The notes: generated from the sequence alone by a model not told the origin. DNA of 64,000 bases from Solirubrobacter pauli (GCF_003633755.1 NZ_RBIL01000001.1:605426-669425), one strand, 5' to 3'; shown: positions 26,240-36,856, counted from the first letter of the stretch. Translations and numbers: made by a program.

Positions 26240-26904
26240 GTCGCGGCCGTCGTGCGCGTGTGCTTGAGGCCGATCAGCGCCGCGCACGCCGCGGCCACGA
26301 CCGGGACCCCCGCGGGCGTGAACGGCATCAGCAGGAAGGCGATCGCGGCGCCGCCGGCCGCCGCGGAGAGCCGGACGCGGTCGCGCAGCTCACCGAACAG
26401 CAGGAAGGCGAAGAAGGCGGGGAACATCGCGTCGAGACCCAGCGCCTGCGGATCGCCGAGCACGGGGCCGAGCACCACGCCGGCCAGGGTGCCCGACCCC
26501 CAGGCCGCGAACTGCGGGAGCGTGGAGCCGATCAGCCGCTCGCGGTCGAACGTGCCGTCGCCACGGCTGGCCAGGGCGAACGAGGAGTCCACGATCGCGA
26601 CCGACTCGATCGAGCGCTGCACGGGCCCGCCCTTCAGGAACGGGCCGATCGCCAGCCCCATCGGCAGCCAGCGCGCGTTGAGCAGCATGCCGGCCGCGAT
26701 CGCGGCCAGCGCGCCGCCGCCGGTCACCAGGACGGTCAGCGCCGCGAACTGGGCAGCACCGGAGAAGACGATGAAGGACATCAGCACGGGGGCGATCGAG
26801 CCCATCACGGGCTGCGCGAGCACGCCGAACGAGAAGCCGCCGGCGAACGTCGGCAGGATCAGCGAGCCGCCGGCTCTCAAGCCTTCTCGGAAGTTGTCGT
26901 CCAC
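26236..26904 (-). CDS. azlC: AzlC branched-chain amino acid exporter subunit
   Basis: The large membrane subunit (222 residues) of an AzlC/YgaZ exporter. It starts MDDNFREGLRAGGSLILPTF; typical segments are FSFGVLAQPVMG, FSGAAQFAAL, LLNARWLPMGLAIGPFLKG and DSSFALAS. The gene overlaps azlD by 4 bases. It is divergent from the CGNR-type regulator, 30 bases away, which is the likely controller. Confidence 0.9.
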   Translation of the reverse strand: MDDNFREGLRAGGSLILPTFAGGFSFGVLAQPVMGSIAPVLMSFIVFSGAAQFAALTVLVTGGGALAAIAAGMLLNARWLPMGLAIGPFLKGGPVQRSIESVAIVDSSFALASRGDGTFDRERLIGSTLPQFAAWGSGTLAGVVLGPVLGDPQALGLDAMFPAFFAFLLFGELRDRVRLSAAAGGAAIAFLLMPFTPAGVPVVAAACAALIGLKHTRTTAAT

Positions 26905-26919
26905 GGTTGCACCTTACCG

Positions 26920-26925
26920 TATGAT
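26920..26925 (+). promoter_or_regulatory. Probable -10 box of the CGNR regulator
   Basis: TATGAT lies 9 bases before the GTG at 26935, so transcription would begin at or next to the start codon. No Shine-Dalgarno sequence is present. This matches a leaderless mRNA, common in actinobacteria. Confidence 0.4.
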
Positions 26926-26934
26926 TTGCTCTTA

Positions 26935-27519
26935 GTGGTAATACCCACCCCCGAGACGATCAAGCTGCAAGGTGGCTCGTTGGCGCTGGACTTCGCCAAC
27001 TCGGCCGACTGGACCGAGGACGAGGCGATCATCGAGGAGCAGGACGTGCTGCTCGAGCCGGCGTCGCTGGATCGCTGGGGCGAGCGGCTCGGCGTCGCGG
27101 GCCGGCCCGGCGGCGCGGCAGAGCTCGAGCGCGCGCGGGCACTGCGACGCGCGCTGCACACCCTGTTCTCGGCGCTGGCGCGGGACGAGGCGCCCGACGC
27201 CGACGCGCTCGCGCAGCTGCGCGACGCCTACGCCGAAGCCGCCGCCGCCGGGTCGTTCACGTCGCGGCCCGATGGGTCGCTCGTGCTCGACTGGTCACGC
27301 GAGGAGACGCGGCGGGTGCGCTTCGCGGTCGTCGCCGATGCGGTCGCGCTGCTCGCCGACCCCGACCGCGTCGGGCGGCTGCACCGCTGCCCGGGTCGCG
27401 ACTGCGGATGGGTGTTCCTGGACACGAGCGGGCGCCGCAGGTGGTGCTCGATGTCCACCTGCGGCTCGCGCGAGAAGATGCGCCGGATGTACGCGCGCAA
27501 GCGCGCGGCGGGGAATTAG
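26935..27519 (+). CDS. CGNR zinc-finger transcriptional regulator
   Basis: A 194-residue regulator with an N-terminal ABATE-type ligand domain (LALDFANSADW, then a helical Arg-rich part) and a C-terminal zinc finger, RCPGRDCGWVFLDTSGRRRW followed by CSMSTCGSREKMRRMYARKR. The four Cys and the CGSR (usually CGNR) motif define the family. It is divergent from azlCD and probably regulates it. I chose GTG at 26935; TTG at 26926 is an in-frame alternative. The open frame further upstream lies inside azlC and is not credible. Its stop overlaps the convergent peptidase stop. Confidence 0.85.
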   Translation: MVIPTPETIKLQGGSLALDFANSADWTEDEAIIEEQDVLLEPASLDRWGERLGVAGRPGGAAELERARALRRALHTLFSALARDEAPDADALAQLRDAYAEAAAAGSFTSRPDGSLVLDWSREETRRVRFAVVADAVALLADPDRVGRLHRCPGRDCGWVFLDTSGRRRWCSMSTCGSREKMRRMYARKRAAGN

Positions 27520-28598
27520 CCGATCACGCGCAGGTCGAGTGCGCTCGGTGACAGGTTCACCGGGCCGTCGGCGCTGACGAGGATGTCGTCCTCGAGCCGG
27601 ATGCCGCCGCGCTCGCTGTTGTAGATGCCGGGCTCGACCGTGAAGATCATGCCCTCGCGCAGGGGGATCTCCGACGTGGCGACGAGGAACGGCGGCTCGT
27701 GGATCTCGGTGCCGATCGCGTGGCCGGCGCCGTGCAGGCAGGCGCCGATCTCGGGATGGACCTCGACGACCACGCGCTGCGCCTGGTCGACGTCCTTGGC
27801 CGTGTTGCCGACCTTGGTGGCCGCGACCGCGTCGTCGTAGGCCTGCTTGACGACCGCCCAGGCGGAGGCGGCCCAGTCGGACGGCGTGCCGGCGTGCGCG
27901 ACACGGGTCATGTCGCCCCAGTAGCCGTCGAACTGCGCGGCGATGTCGGCGACGATCACGTCGCCTTCCTCGAGCCGGCGGTCACCCGGCGAGCCGTGCG
28001 GGTCGCCGGCGTGGGCGCCGAAGAGGATGTGCGGGCCGGGATGGCTGCCGCCGCGGCGCGCGAGGCTGTACGCGGCCTTCGCGTTGACGTCGGCCTCGCT
28101 GTCGCCGACCTTCAGGTCCGCCCAGACCTCCTCGTAGACCTCGATGATCTGCGCGCAGGCGTGCTTGACGGCCGCGATCTCCTCCGCGTCCTTGGCGGCG
28201 CGCAGCTCCATGATCAGGTTGGACGCCGGGACGAGCTCGTACCCCGCTTCGGCGAGCGCCTTGGCGCGCGCCCAGATGAAGTGGTCCTCCTCCACGCCGA
28301 TCCGCTTGGCACCGCCGAACGTCTCGTAGAGCGTCGGCAGGCCGTTGGTCTTGGCGGCGTCGTAGAGCGCCTTCTCGAGGCCGGTCGGGGCGGCGCCGAC
28401 GCTGTCGCGGTCCAGGCTCGGGGCGATCAGGGCGCCTTCGCCGCCACGGCGGACCGTGACGCCGAAGAAGCGCTCCATCTGCAGACCCCAGAAGCCGGTG
28501 AGGTACGCGATCGAGGCGTCCTTGGTGGCGAGGACGGCGTCCAGACCCGCGTCCTCGAGCAGAGAGTCAAGCGCGGCGACGCGCGAATCGTGCGACAT
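27516..28598 (-). CDS. M24-family Xaa-Pro peptidase
   Basis: A 360-residue cytoplasmic metallopeptidase of the pita-bread fold (Xaa-Pro dipeptidase/aminopeptidase). The N-terminal creatinase-like domain spans about 1–130. Metal ligands of the catalytic half are visible: Asp in DIAAQFDGYWGDMTR (two), His in HGAGHAIG, Glu in VEPGIY and Glu in RLEDD. That is the complete five-ligand set. It probably removes residues next to proline. The start is ATG at 28598, and the frame's upstream part belongs to another gene. Confidence 0.9.
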   Translation of the reverse strand: MSHDSRVAALDSLLEDAGLDAVLATKDASIAYLTGFWGLQMERFFGVTVRRGGEGALIAPSLDRDSVGAAPTGLEKALYDAAKTNGLPTLYETFGGAKRIGVEEDHFIWARAKALAEAGYELVPASNLIMELRAAKDAEEIAAVKHACAQIIEVYEEVWADLKVGDSEADVNAKAAYSLARRGGSHPGPHILFGAHAGDPHGSPGDRRLEEGDVIVADIAAQFDGYWGDMTRVAHAGTPSDWAASAWAVVKQAYDDAVAATKVGNTAKDVDQAQRVVVEVHPEIGACLHGAGHAIGTEIHEPPFLVATSEIPLREGMIFTVEPGIYNSERGGIRLEDDILVSADGPVNLSPSALDLRVIG

Positions 28599-28615
28599 CG
28601 CCGCGCACCCTAGCG

Positions 28616-29893
28616 TCAGCGCACCTTCACGGCGTGAGACGACGTGACGCTGCTGTACGTCAACTTGAGGGTGAGGGTATTGCCCTTCTTGGCCTTCTTC
28701 GTCTTGCTCAGCCGGACGGTCACCGGCCCGCCCCGCTTGGCCGTGGCGCTGCCGGCGGCGATCTTCTTGCCCTTGAGATTGGCCGAAAGGGTCACCTTGC
28801 CGGCGGCCGGGACGGTGACCTTCACGGCAAGCCCCTGGCGCAGCGCCTTGGCCGTCGTCTTGGTCAGCGCGATCGTCGCCTTCGCCGGCGGCGCCGGGGC
28901 GGGAACCGGCACGGGCGGGGCCGGGGGCGCGGGCGGATCGGGCGTGTACGCGGCGGCCGGCGGGTTCGCCGGGCCCCAGTCGGGCTCGCTGCCGGTGGGC
29001 GTGAGGATCGAGTCGTTCGGCGCGGCGCACACGCCCGGGCCGAACGCCGTGAAGCGCGAGACCTCGATGCCCTTGCTCGACCCGTACGCGATGCCGGCGT
29101 TGTCCGGCGCCCAGGTCGGGTCGTGGTACGCCGGGTCCGGCTTGGTCATCTCGCAGGCGAAGTCGGGGTACGCCGGCGGGAACTCCGTCTTGACGTCGCC
29201 CTTGACGGCGAAGAACGTCAGCTTGAGGTTCGCGCCGTAGTCGCTGGTCACGGCGAGCTTGCTGCCGTCGCGCGTGACCTCGCCGTCGCCCATGTCCCCG
29301 TTCGGGACCATCCAGGGCTGGCTGTTGTAGTCGCCGGCGTCGAGGTCGTCGATCGCGACCTGGCGCCCGAAGCCGCCGAACACGAGCGTGCGGCCGTTCG
29401 TGACCCACTCGGGGTTGGAGACGCTGTGCTGGTTGCCGTACACGCTGTGCGGCGTGGCGGTCGTGACGTCCGCGTCGGTGTAGAAGACCGACCGCTGGAT
29501 CGAGCCGCACGAGGACGCGATGGGGCACGAGTACGAGAGGTACGCGTAGGCGATCTTCGTGCCGTCGGGTGAGAAGCTCAGCTGCTTCGGGGCGGGCGCG
29601 AACGTCCCGCCGTCGCCCGACTTCGCCGGCGGCGTGGTGATCGTGTGCAGCGGCCGGCCATCCGCCGCCATCACCTGGATCGGCCCCGTGCCCTGCACCG
29701 CGGCGATCCGGCCGTCGTCGGCCTGGGTCGGCGAATGCCAGCCGCCGCCGTTGGTCAGCTGCACCTTGCGCGAGCCGTCCGGCGTGGCGGACCAGACGTT
29801 GCCCTGGTCGATGTAGACGATCGAGTCGGCGTTCGCCACGGCCGGCGCGAGCAGCGTGAGCAGGCCGGTGGCGAGGAGGAGGCGGGGAAGCAT
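28616..29893 (-). CDS. Secreted TolB/PD40-type propeller protein
   Basis: An exported protein of about 425 residues. A signal peptide (MLPRLLLATGLLTLLAPAV, cleavage near NADS) precedes TolB-like WD40 blades with repeats such as GSRKVQLTNGG, LSFSPDGTKIAYAYL and EVTRDGSKLAVTSD. A proline-rich linker (about residues 315–345) leads to a compact Lys-rich beta domain at the C-terminus. The start at 29893 places the signal peptide best; a GTG five codons earlier is possible. Function is unknown, but the architecture suggests a cell-surface binding protein. Confidence 0.8.
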   Translation of the reverse strand: MLPRLLLATGLLTLLAPAVANADSIVYIDQGNVWSATPDGSRKVQLTNGGGWHSPTQADDGRIAAVQGTGPIQVMAADGRPLHTITTPPAKSGDGGTFAPAPKQLSFSPDGTKIAYAYLSYSCPIASSCGSIQRSVFYTDADVTTATPHSVYGNQHSVSNPEWVTNGRTLVFGGFGRQVAIDDLDAGDYNSQPWMVPNGDMGDGEVTRDGSKLAVTSDYGANLKLTFFAVKGDVKTEFPPAYPDFACEMTKPDPAYHDPTWAPDNAGIAYGSSKGIEVSRFTAFGPGVCAAPNDSILTPTGSEPDWGPANPPAAAYTPDPPAPPAPPVPVPAPAPPAKATIALTKTTAKALRQGLAVKVTVPAAGKVTLSANLKGKKIAAGSATAKRGGPVTVRLSKTKKAKKGNTLTLKLTYSSVTSSHAVKVR

Positions 29894-29948
29894 GGCCGGC
29901 ACTGTCACCGCCGGCCATTGCCGAATCCTTGCCCGCAGGTTGCGGCTC

Positions 29949-31160
29949 CTAGCTCAGCACCTGAGCCTCGTAGCCCTCTTCCTGCAGCTTGCCGAGCACG
30001 GTCTCGGCGTGGTCGCGGCCCCGGGTCTCGAGCACGAGCTCGACCGCGGTCTCGCGGACGTGCAGGCCGAGCCCCTCGCGCACGTGCGAGACGTCGACGA
30101 TGTTCGCGCCGGTGCCGGCCACGGCGGCGAGCAGCGTGGCGAGCCCGCCGGGCCGGTCGGGGATGCGCGTGAGCGCAACGAGGCGGCGTCCCGCCTCGGT
30201 CTCGTGCCGGCGCGCGATCGCGGCCAGCAGCCCCGCGTCGACGTTGCCGCCCGACAGGACGGCGACGGTCGTGCCGTCGGTCGTCTCGACCTGACCGCCG
30301 AGCAGCGCCGCGACGCCGACCGCGCCCGCGCCTTCGACCACGAGCTTGCAGCGCTCGAGCAGCAGCGCCATCGCCTCGGCCGTGGCCTCCTCGTTGACGA
30401 CGACGAGGTCGTCGAGGTGCGTGCGCAGGATCGCCAGCGGGATGCCGCCGGGGCGCTTGACCGCGATGCCGTCGGCGATCGTCAGCGCCGTCTTGGCCTC
30501 TACCGGCGTGCCGGCCTGCATCGACTCCGGGTACGGCGCGCACGCCGCGGCCTGGACGCCGATGATCTTCACGTGCGGCTTGGCGTCCTTGATCGCGAGC
30601 GCGGTTCCGGCCGCGAGGCCGCCCCCGCCGATCGGGATCACGACCTGCGCGAGGTCCGGCACGTCCTCGAGCAGCTCCAACCCCAGCGAGCCCTGCCCGG
30701 CGACGATCGCCGGGTCGTCGAACGGGTGCACGAACGCGAGGCCGTTCGTCTCCGCCCGCTCGAGCGCCTCGACGATGCACTCGTCGACGGTCCTGCCGCC
30801 CTCGTGGACGATCGCGCCGTAGCGGCGCGCGGCCTCGATCTTCGCCATCGGGGCGTCGACCGGGACGACGACCTCGCAGTGCACGCCGCGGGCGGCCGCA
30901 CCGGCGGCGAGCGCCTGCGCGTGATTGCCGGCGGAGGCGGCGATGACGCCGTTCGCGCAGCCGCGCTCGCCCAGCGACTCCAGCTTGGAGGCCACGCCGC
31001 GGACCTTGAACGACCCGGTCCGCTGGAGGTTCTCGGCCTTCAGCGAGACGATCCCGCCCGTACGCTCGGAGAACGTACGGGTCGAGAGCATCGGCGTCCG
31101 GCGCGCGACGGTCTCGACCGCCGCGCGTGCGGCTTTGACGTCGCGCGCGGTGACGCTCAC
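29949..31160 (-). CDS. ilvA: Threonine ammonia-lyase with C-terminal ACT domain
   Basis: A PLP enzyme that converts threonine to 2-oxobutanoate and ammonia. The PLP lysine is K52 in TGSFKVRG; SAGNHAQ and the phosphate-binding GGGGLAAG loop are clear. The C-terminal region (about 325–403) is one ACT-type domain, as in short TdcB/IlvA2 forms, so allosteric control is likely. The start overlaps the ridA stop (GTGA), so the two are translated together. Serine is a plausible second substrate. Confidence 0.92.
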   Translation of the reverse strand: MSVTARDVKAARAAVETVARRTPMLSTRTFSERTGGIVSLKAENLQRTGSFKVRGVASKLESLGERGCANGVIAASAGNHAQALAAGAAARGVHCEVVVPVDAPMAKIEAARRYGAIVHEGGRTVDECIVEALERAETNGLAFVHPFDDPAIVAGQGSLGLELLEDVPDLAQVVIPIGGGGLAAGTALAIKDAKPHVKIIGVQAAACAPYPESMQAGTPVEAKTALTIADGIAVKRPGGIPLAILRTHLDDLVVVNEEATAEAMALLLERCKLVVEGAGAVGVAALLGGQVETTDGTTVAVLSGGNVDAGLLAAIARRHETEAGRRLVALTRIPDRPGGLATLLAAVAGTGANIVDVSHVREGLGLHVRETAVELVLETRGRDHAETVLGKLQEEGYEAQVLS

Positions 31161-31543
31161 AGCGCGATGATCGCGTCCATCTCGACCTCGGCGCCCATGG
31201 GGAGGGCGGCGACGCCGATCGTGGTCCGCGCGGGCGGGTCGGAGGGGAAGTAGGTCGCGTACGCCTCGTTCATCTCGGCGAACACGCTGATGTCCGTGAC
31301 GTAGACCGCCACGCGCACCGCGTTGGAGAGCTTCGCACCCGCCGCCTCGGCGATGATGGTCAAGTTGTCGAGACAGCGCTTGGCCTTCTCCGCGGGCGAG
31401 CCGTCGATGAGCTTGCCGGTCTCCGGGTCCAGGTGCACCTGGCCGCTGATGAACAGATGGCCGTTGGATTTCACGGCGTGCGAGTAGGGTCCGGCGGCGG
31501 GCGGGCCCGGGTTGGCCGTCACGGTTTCACGAGACTGGGACAT
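31157..31543 (-). CDS. ridA: RidA family enamine/imine deaminase
   Basis: A 128-residue YjgF/YER057c-type trimeric enzyme that hydrolyses the reactive 2-aminocrotonate released by threonine ammonia-lyase. Typical blocks are [42 protein letters not shown] and the catalytic-site Arg in [13 protein letters not shown]. The start is ATG at 31543; an upstream extension of the frame to 31678 overlaps the divergent gene and is unlikely. Its coupling to ilvA fits the known biochemical partnership. Confidence 0.93.
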   Translation of the reverse strand: MSQSRETVTANPGPPAAGPYSHAVKSNGHLFISGQVHLDPETGKLIDGSPAEKAKRCLDNLTIIAEAAGAKLSNAVRVAVYVTDISVFAEMNEAYATYFPSDPPARTTIGVAALPMGAEVEMDAIIAL

Positions 31544-31562
31544 GAGAAGGACCGTATCTGAG

Positions 31563-33518
<1,956 letters not shown>

Positions 33519-33557
33519 CGTCTTGTTCCGTTCACCCCCGGCGCTGATGCTCCGGGG

Positions 33558-34481
33558 GTGGGCAATTTCACTTCCGGAAAACGACAGTCAGACTCCCCAG
33601 ACCTCACCGTCGCGCGAGTCGCCACTTCTCAGTGGGGTGTTCTCGACGTTGCGGAGCTTCGCGCGTGTGGGCTCAGCGACCAGGCGATCATGCGCCGCCG
33701 CAGGCGCGGCACGCTCCACCGCATCTACCCGGGTGTCTACGCCGTCGGCTCCCCCACGCTCTCGATGCAGGGACGTTTCCTCGCGGCCACGAAGGCCACC
33801 GACGGCGTCCTGAGCCACTACTCGGCCGCGACGCTCTGGCGCCTCGTCGACTACGACGAACGCGCGCGCCCCCAGGTCACCGTCCCGCACGACAAGCCGA
33901 AGCAGGTCGCGGGCATCCAGGTCTTCCGCTCCCGCCGCGACGTCCAGGCGCGCACCCTCGACGGCATCCGCGTCGCCACCCCCGCCGAGGCGCTCGTCGG
34001 CCTCTCCTCGGTGATGGCGTTGATCCCGCTTCGACGAGCCGCCCGAGAAGCCCTCGCCCTGAAGAAGGCCACCATCCGGGAGCTCCTCGGCAAGACCAAG
34101 CCGCTCGATGAAGCCCTCGCGCTCGGCTTCGTCCCCACCCGCTCGGTGCTCGAGGACTCCGTCGACGACCTCATCCGCACGGCCTTCGACCCGCCGATCG
34201 CCCAGCAGACGCTCGTCCTGGACGGCATCCCGACCACCCCGGACTTCCGCTGGCCGCATCTGCGCCTCTGCGTCGAAGCCGATGGCGACCAGTGGCACAA
34301 CCACCTGCTCGCCCGCCAGGACGACGCGGCCAAGCAGGCCCGCTTGGAAGCCCACGGAGAACGCGTCCTCCGCGTCACCTGGACCCAGGCGACGCGCGAG
34401 CCTCAGCAGACGCTGGCGAGGCTCGCCGCCGCGGGCGCGCCTACAAGATCGAGAGGTAGCGCTCGAGCTCCCACGGAGTGA
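33558..34481 (+). CDS. AbiEi-like wHTH protein with DUF559 endonuclease-like domain
   Basis: A 307-residue two-domain protein. The N-terminus (about 20–75) is an AbiEi-type winged helix (GVLDVAELRACGLSDQAIMR, RGTLHRIYPGVYAVG) known from type IV antitoxins. The C-terminal half (about 190–290) is DUF559, Vsr-like restriction endonuclease fold, with WPHLRLCVEADGDQWH followed by GERVLRVTW. The Asp/Glu-x-Asp pair in VEADGDQWH could be catalytic. No toxin gene is adjacent. The start is GTG at 33558. The 3' end overlaps glnA on the other strand by 41 bases. Confidence 0.75.
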   Translation: MGNFTSGKRQSDSPDLTVARVATSQWGVLDVAELRACGLSDQAIMRRRRRGTLHRIYPGVYAVGSPTLSMQGRFLAATKATDGVLSHYSAATLWRLVDYDERARPQVTVPHDKPKQVAGIQVFRSRRDVQARTLDGIRVATPAEALVGLSSVMALIPLRRAAREALALKKATIRELLGKTKPLDEALALGFVPTRSVLEDSVDDLIRTAFDPPIAQQTLVLDGIPTTPDFRWPHLRLCVEADGDQWHNHLLARQDDAAKQARLEAHGERVLRVTWTQATREPQQTLARLAAAGAPTRSRGSARAPTE

Positions 34482-35781
34482 CCTGGACGCGGTAGTCCTC
34501 CCACTCCTGGCGCTTGATCTCGATGTAGCGGTTGAAGATGTGCTCGCCGAGCGTACGCAGCACGAGCTCGGACTCGGCGGTCACCTCGATCGCCTCGCCG
34601 AGCGTCTCCGGCAGCTGCTCGATGCCGAGGCGGCGGCGCTCGTCCGGGGAGAGGTGGTAGAGGTTCTTCTCCATCGGCTCGGGCAGCTCGTAGCCGCGCT
34701 CGATGCCCTCGAGGCCGGCCTGCAGCAGCACCGCGAAGGTCAGGTACGGGTTGCACGCGGGGTCGGGTGCGCGCAGCTCCATCCGCGTGGCGTTCTCCTT
34801 GCCGGGGTGGTACAGCGGGACGCGCACGAGCGCGCTGCGGTTGCGGCGGCTCCAGGCGACGTAGACCGGCGCCTCGTAGCCCGGCACGAGGCGCTTGTAG
34901 GAGTTCACCCACTGGGCGAAGATGCTGCAGATCTCGCGCGCGTGGCGCAGCTGGCCGGCGATGAACGCCTTGCCGACGTCGCTCAGGAAGTACTTGTCGT
35001 CCGCGTCGTAGAACGCGTTGCGGCCGTCCTTGAACAGCGACTGGTGCGTGTGCATGCCGGAGCCGTTCTCGCTGAACAGCGGCTTGGGCATGAACGTCGC
35101 GTGCCAGCCGTACTTAAGCGCGTACTCCTTGACCGTGATGCGGTACGTCATGCAGTCGTCGGCCATCTTCAGCGCGCTCGCGTAGCGCATGTCGATCTCG
35201 TGCTGCGACGGGCCGGTCTCGTGGTGCGAGTACTCGACGTCGATGCCGAACCGCTCGAGCGCGAGCACCGTGTCGCGGCGGACGTCCGAGCCGGCGTCCA
35301 GCGTCGTGAGGTCGAAGTAGCCGCCCTCGTCCAGGACCTCGGTGCCCTTGTTGTCCTTGAACAGGTAGTACTCGAGCTCCGGGCCGACATTGAACACGTC
35401 GAAGCCCATGTCCTTCGCGCGCTGCTCGGCACGGCGGAGCACGTGGCGCGGGTCACCCTCGTACGGGCGGCCCTCCGGGGTCTGGACGTCGGCGAACATC
35501 CGCGCGACGCCCGCGCCGTCCTCGGGCCGCCACGGCAGCACGTTGAACGTCGTCGCGTCGGGCATGGCGATCATGTCCGACTCCTCGATGGCGTTGAAGC
35601 CCGTGATGGAGGAGCCGTCGAAGCCCATGCCGCCCTCGAAGGCGTCGTCGAGCTGCTCGGCGGAGATCGAGAAGGACTTGAGCTGCCCGAGGATGTCGGT
35701 GAACCACAGGCGGACGAAGCGGATGTTGTTCTCCGCGACGAGCGCCTTGACGTCTTCGGGAGTCTGGGGGCGGTCTGACAT
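34441..35781 (-). CDS. glnA: Glutamine synthetase, type I
   Basis: Makes glutamine from glutamate, ammonia and ATP; a cytoplasmic dodecamer. The protein is 446 residues. Blocks present: FDGSSITGF near residue 53, the beta-Grasp domain with DGAGVARMFADV, GPELEYYLF near 125, HHETGPSQHEIDMRY, MPKPLFSENGSGMHTHQSLF, and the ATP/flap segment KRLVPGYEAPVYVAWSRRNR. The place of the adenylylation Tyr reads KNLYHLSPDER. The length suggests the shorter GSI-alpha type. The start is ATG at 35781; earlier in-frame starts precede the conserved N-terminus. Confidence 0.95.
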   Translation of the reverse strand: MSDRPQTPEDVKALVAENNIRFVRLWFTDILGQLKSFSISAEQLDDAFEGGMGFDGSSITGFNAIEESDMIAMPDATTFNVLPWRPEDGAGVARMFADVQTPEGRPYEGDPRHVLRRAEQRAKDMGFDVFNVGPELEYYLFKDNKGTEVLDEGGYFDLTTLDAGSDVRRDTVLALERFGIDVEYSHHETGPSQHEIDMRYASALKMADDCMTYRITVKEYALKYGWHATFMPKPLFSENGSGMHTHQSLFKDGRNAFYDADDKYFLSDVGKAFIAGQLRHAREICSIFAQWVNSYKRLVPGYEAPVYVAWSRRNRSALVRVPLYHPGKENATRMELRAPDPACNPYLTFAVLLQAGLEGIERGYELPEPMEKNLYHLSPDERRRLGIEQLPETLGEAIEVTAESELVLRTLGEHIFNRYIEIKRQEWEDYRVQVTPWELERYLSIL

Positions 35782-35837
35782 GGCGCCGCTCAGGCTAATG
35801 GACCGGGCGGCGTGTCGTCGTGGACTGGCGGTCGGAC

Positions 35838-36185
35838 TCAGTCCAACCAGCGGTCGGCCCACTGCTTGAGCTCGGCCATCGCGGGCGCGAGCTCACGGCC
35901 CTTGTCGGTCAGCTCGTACGAGACCTTCGTCGGCGTCCCGTCGCTCACGTGGCGCTCGACGATCTTGCGCGCCTCGAGCTCCTTCATGCGCTCGGACAGC
36001 AGGCGGTCGGACAGGTCGGGCACCGCGTGCGCGATCTCGGTGAACCGCATCCGACCGCCGTGCAGCAGCACATAGAGGATCGCCCCGGTCCAGCGCTTGC
36101 CGACGAGCTCCACGGCTTCGTGGTAGCGCGGGCAGCACGCTTCGCAGCCGTGCGTCTCGGAGGCTTCGGGGGCCTGGGTTGTCAT
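35838..36185 (-). CDS. HxlR-family winged-helix regulator
   Basis: A 115-residue MarR-like regulator of the HxlR family. The redox- or ligand-sensing Cys is in CCPRYHEAVELVGKRW; the winged helix is GGRMRFTEIAHAVPDLSDRL and LLSERMKELEARKIVER, ending YELTDKGREL. It lies 22 bases downstream of an AhpD-like gene on the same strand, and an inverted repeat before that gene is a good candidate operator. A start at 36200 would add five residues. Confidence 0.88.
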   Translation of the reverse strand: MTTQAPEASETHGCEACCPRYHEAVELVGKRWTGAILYVLLHGGRMRFTEIAHAVPDLSDRLLSERMKELEARKIVERHVSDGTPTKVSYELTDKGRELAPAMAELKQWADRWLD

Positions 36186-36206
36186 GGACCCGGAGTTCAT
36201 CAGGCG

Positions 36207-36770
36207 TTACGCGGCGCGGAGCACCCGCGTCTCTTCGACCGAGCCGTCCACGGGGACGTCACCGGCGACGTTGACCATAGCGGTGAAGGACTCCATCGAC
36301 AGCACGGCGATGGCCTCGAGCAGCTGCTCCTCCGTCCACCCTGCCTCGCGCGCCTCCTCGTGCAGATGCTGCGGGAAGCGGCCCTCGGTGAGCAGCGGGC
36401 GCAGGTAGCGCAGCAGCGCCGCCTCGCGATGATCGCCGGAGTCCCAGCGCTTCGCGCGCGCGACCTCGTCGATCCCGAGGCCCGCCTGCCGACTCGTGCG
36501 CGTGTGCAGCTGCAGGCCCGGCTTCGATCCGTAGTGCTCGGCCACCGCGAGGCCGATCCGCTCCGCCGAGTGGCGCGGCAGGTTGCCGTTGCGGAGCTCG
36601 GCTCGGTAGCGCACGTAGGCGCGCAGCGCCGCCGGCGCGCCCGCCAGCACGCCGAGGAAGTTGGGAAGTTGCCCAGCCGCCGACGACGCACCCTTGAGGA
36701 TCGGCAGCGAACCTTCCGGTGCCGTCAGGTCGTCATGGATGGGAAACCGGCTCATCTCTGTCTTGGGCAT
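36207..36770 (-). CDS. AhpD/carboxymuconolactone decarboxylase-like protein lacking the Cys pair
   Basis: A 187-residue all-helical protein of the CMD/AhpD superfamily, similar to peroxidase-related enzymes. The recognisable part is LPNFLGVLAGAPAALRAYV and the helix with RIGLAVAEHYGSKPGLQLHTRTSRQAG. In AhpD this helix carries CxxC; here it has Ser/Thr/Arg and no Cys, so alkylhydroperoxidase activity is unlikely. It may be a CMD-type decarboxylase or a structural relative. The start is ATG at 36770; the ATG at 36860 would add an unconserved 30-residue N-terminus that crosses the inverted repeat. Probably cotranscribed with the HxlR gene. Confidence 0.75.
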   Translation of the reverse strand: MPKTEMSRFPIHDDLTAPEGSLPILKGASSAAGQLPNFLGVLAGAPAALRAYVRYRAELRNGNLPRHSAERIGLAVAEHYGSKPGLQLHTRTSRQAGLGIDEVARAKRWDSGDHREAALLRYLRPLLTEGRFPQHLHEEAREAGWTEEQLLEAIAVLSMESFTAMVNVAGDVPVDGSVEETRVLRAA

Positions 36771-36798
36771 GGCCACCACCGTCGGGGAGCTAATGGGG

Positions 36799-36813
36799 CT
36801 TACGACAGGTAAG
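36799..36813. promoter_or_regulatory. Inverted repeat CTTAC-N5-GTAAG, possible HxlR operator
   Basis: CTTAC and GTAAG flank GACAG. The element lies 29 bases upstream of the AhpD-like start, where a promoter would be, and short arms of this type are seen in HxlR-family sites. Assignment to the downstream HxlR gene is inferred from position. Confidence 0.45.
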
Positions 36814-36856
36814 GGTATGTCCGGACGCCGCGCCCCGCAAGGCTTCGGCGTACGGA

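Noticed and set aside
24854-26935. Long plus-strand frame opposite cstA and azlCD.
   Set aside because: It is a mirror frame of membrane protein genes with Arg/Asp/His-rich composition and no recognisable motif.
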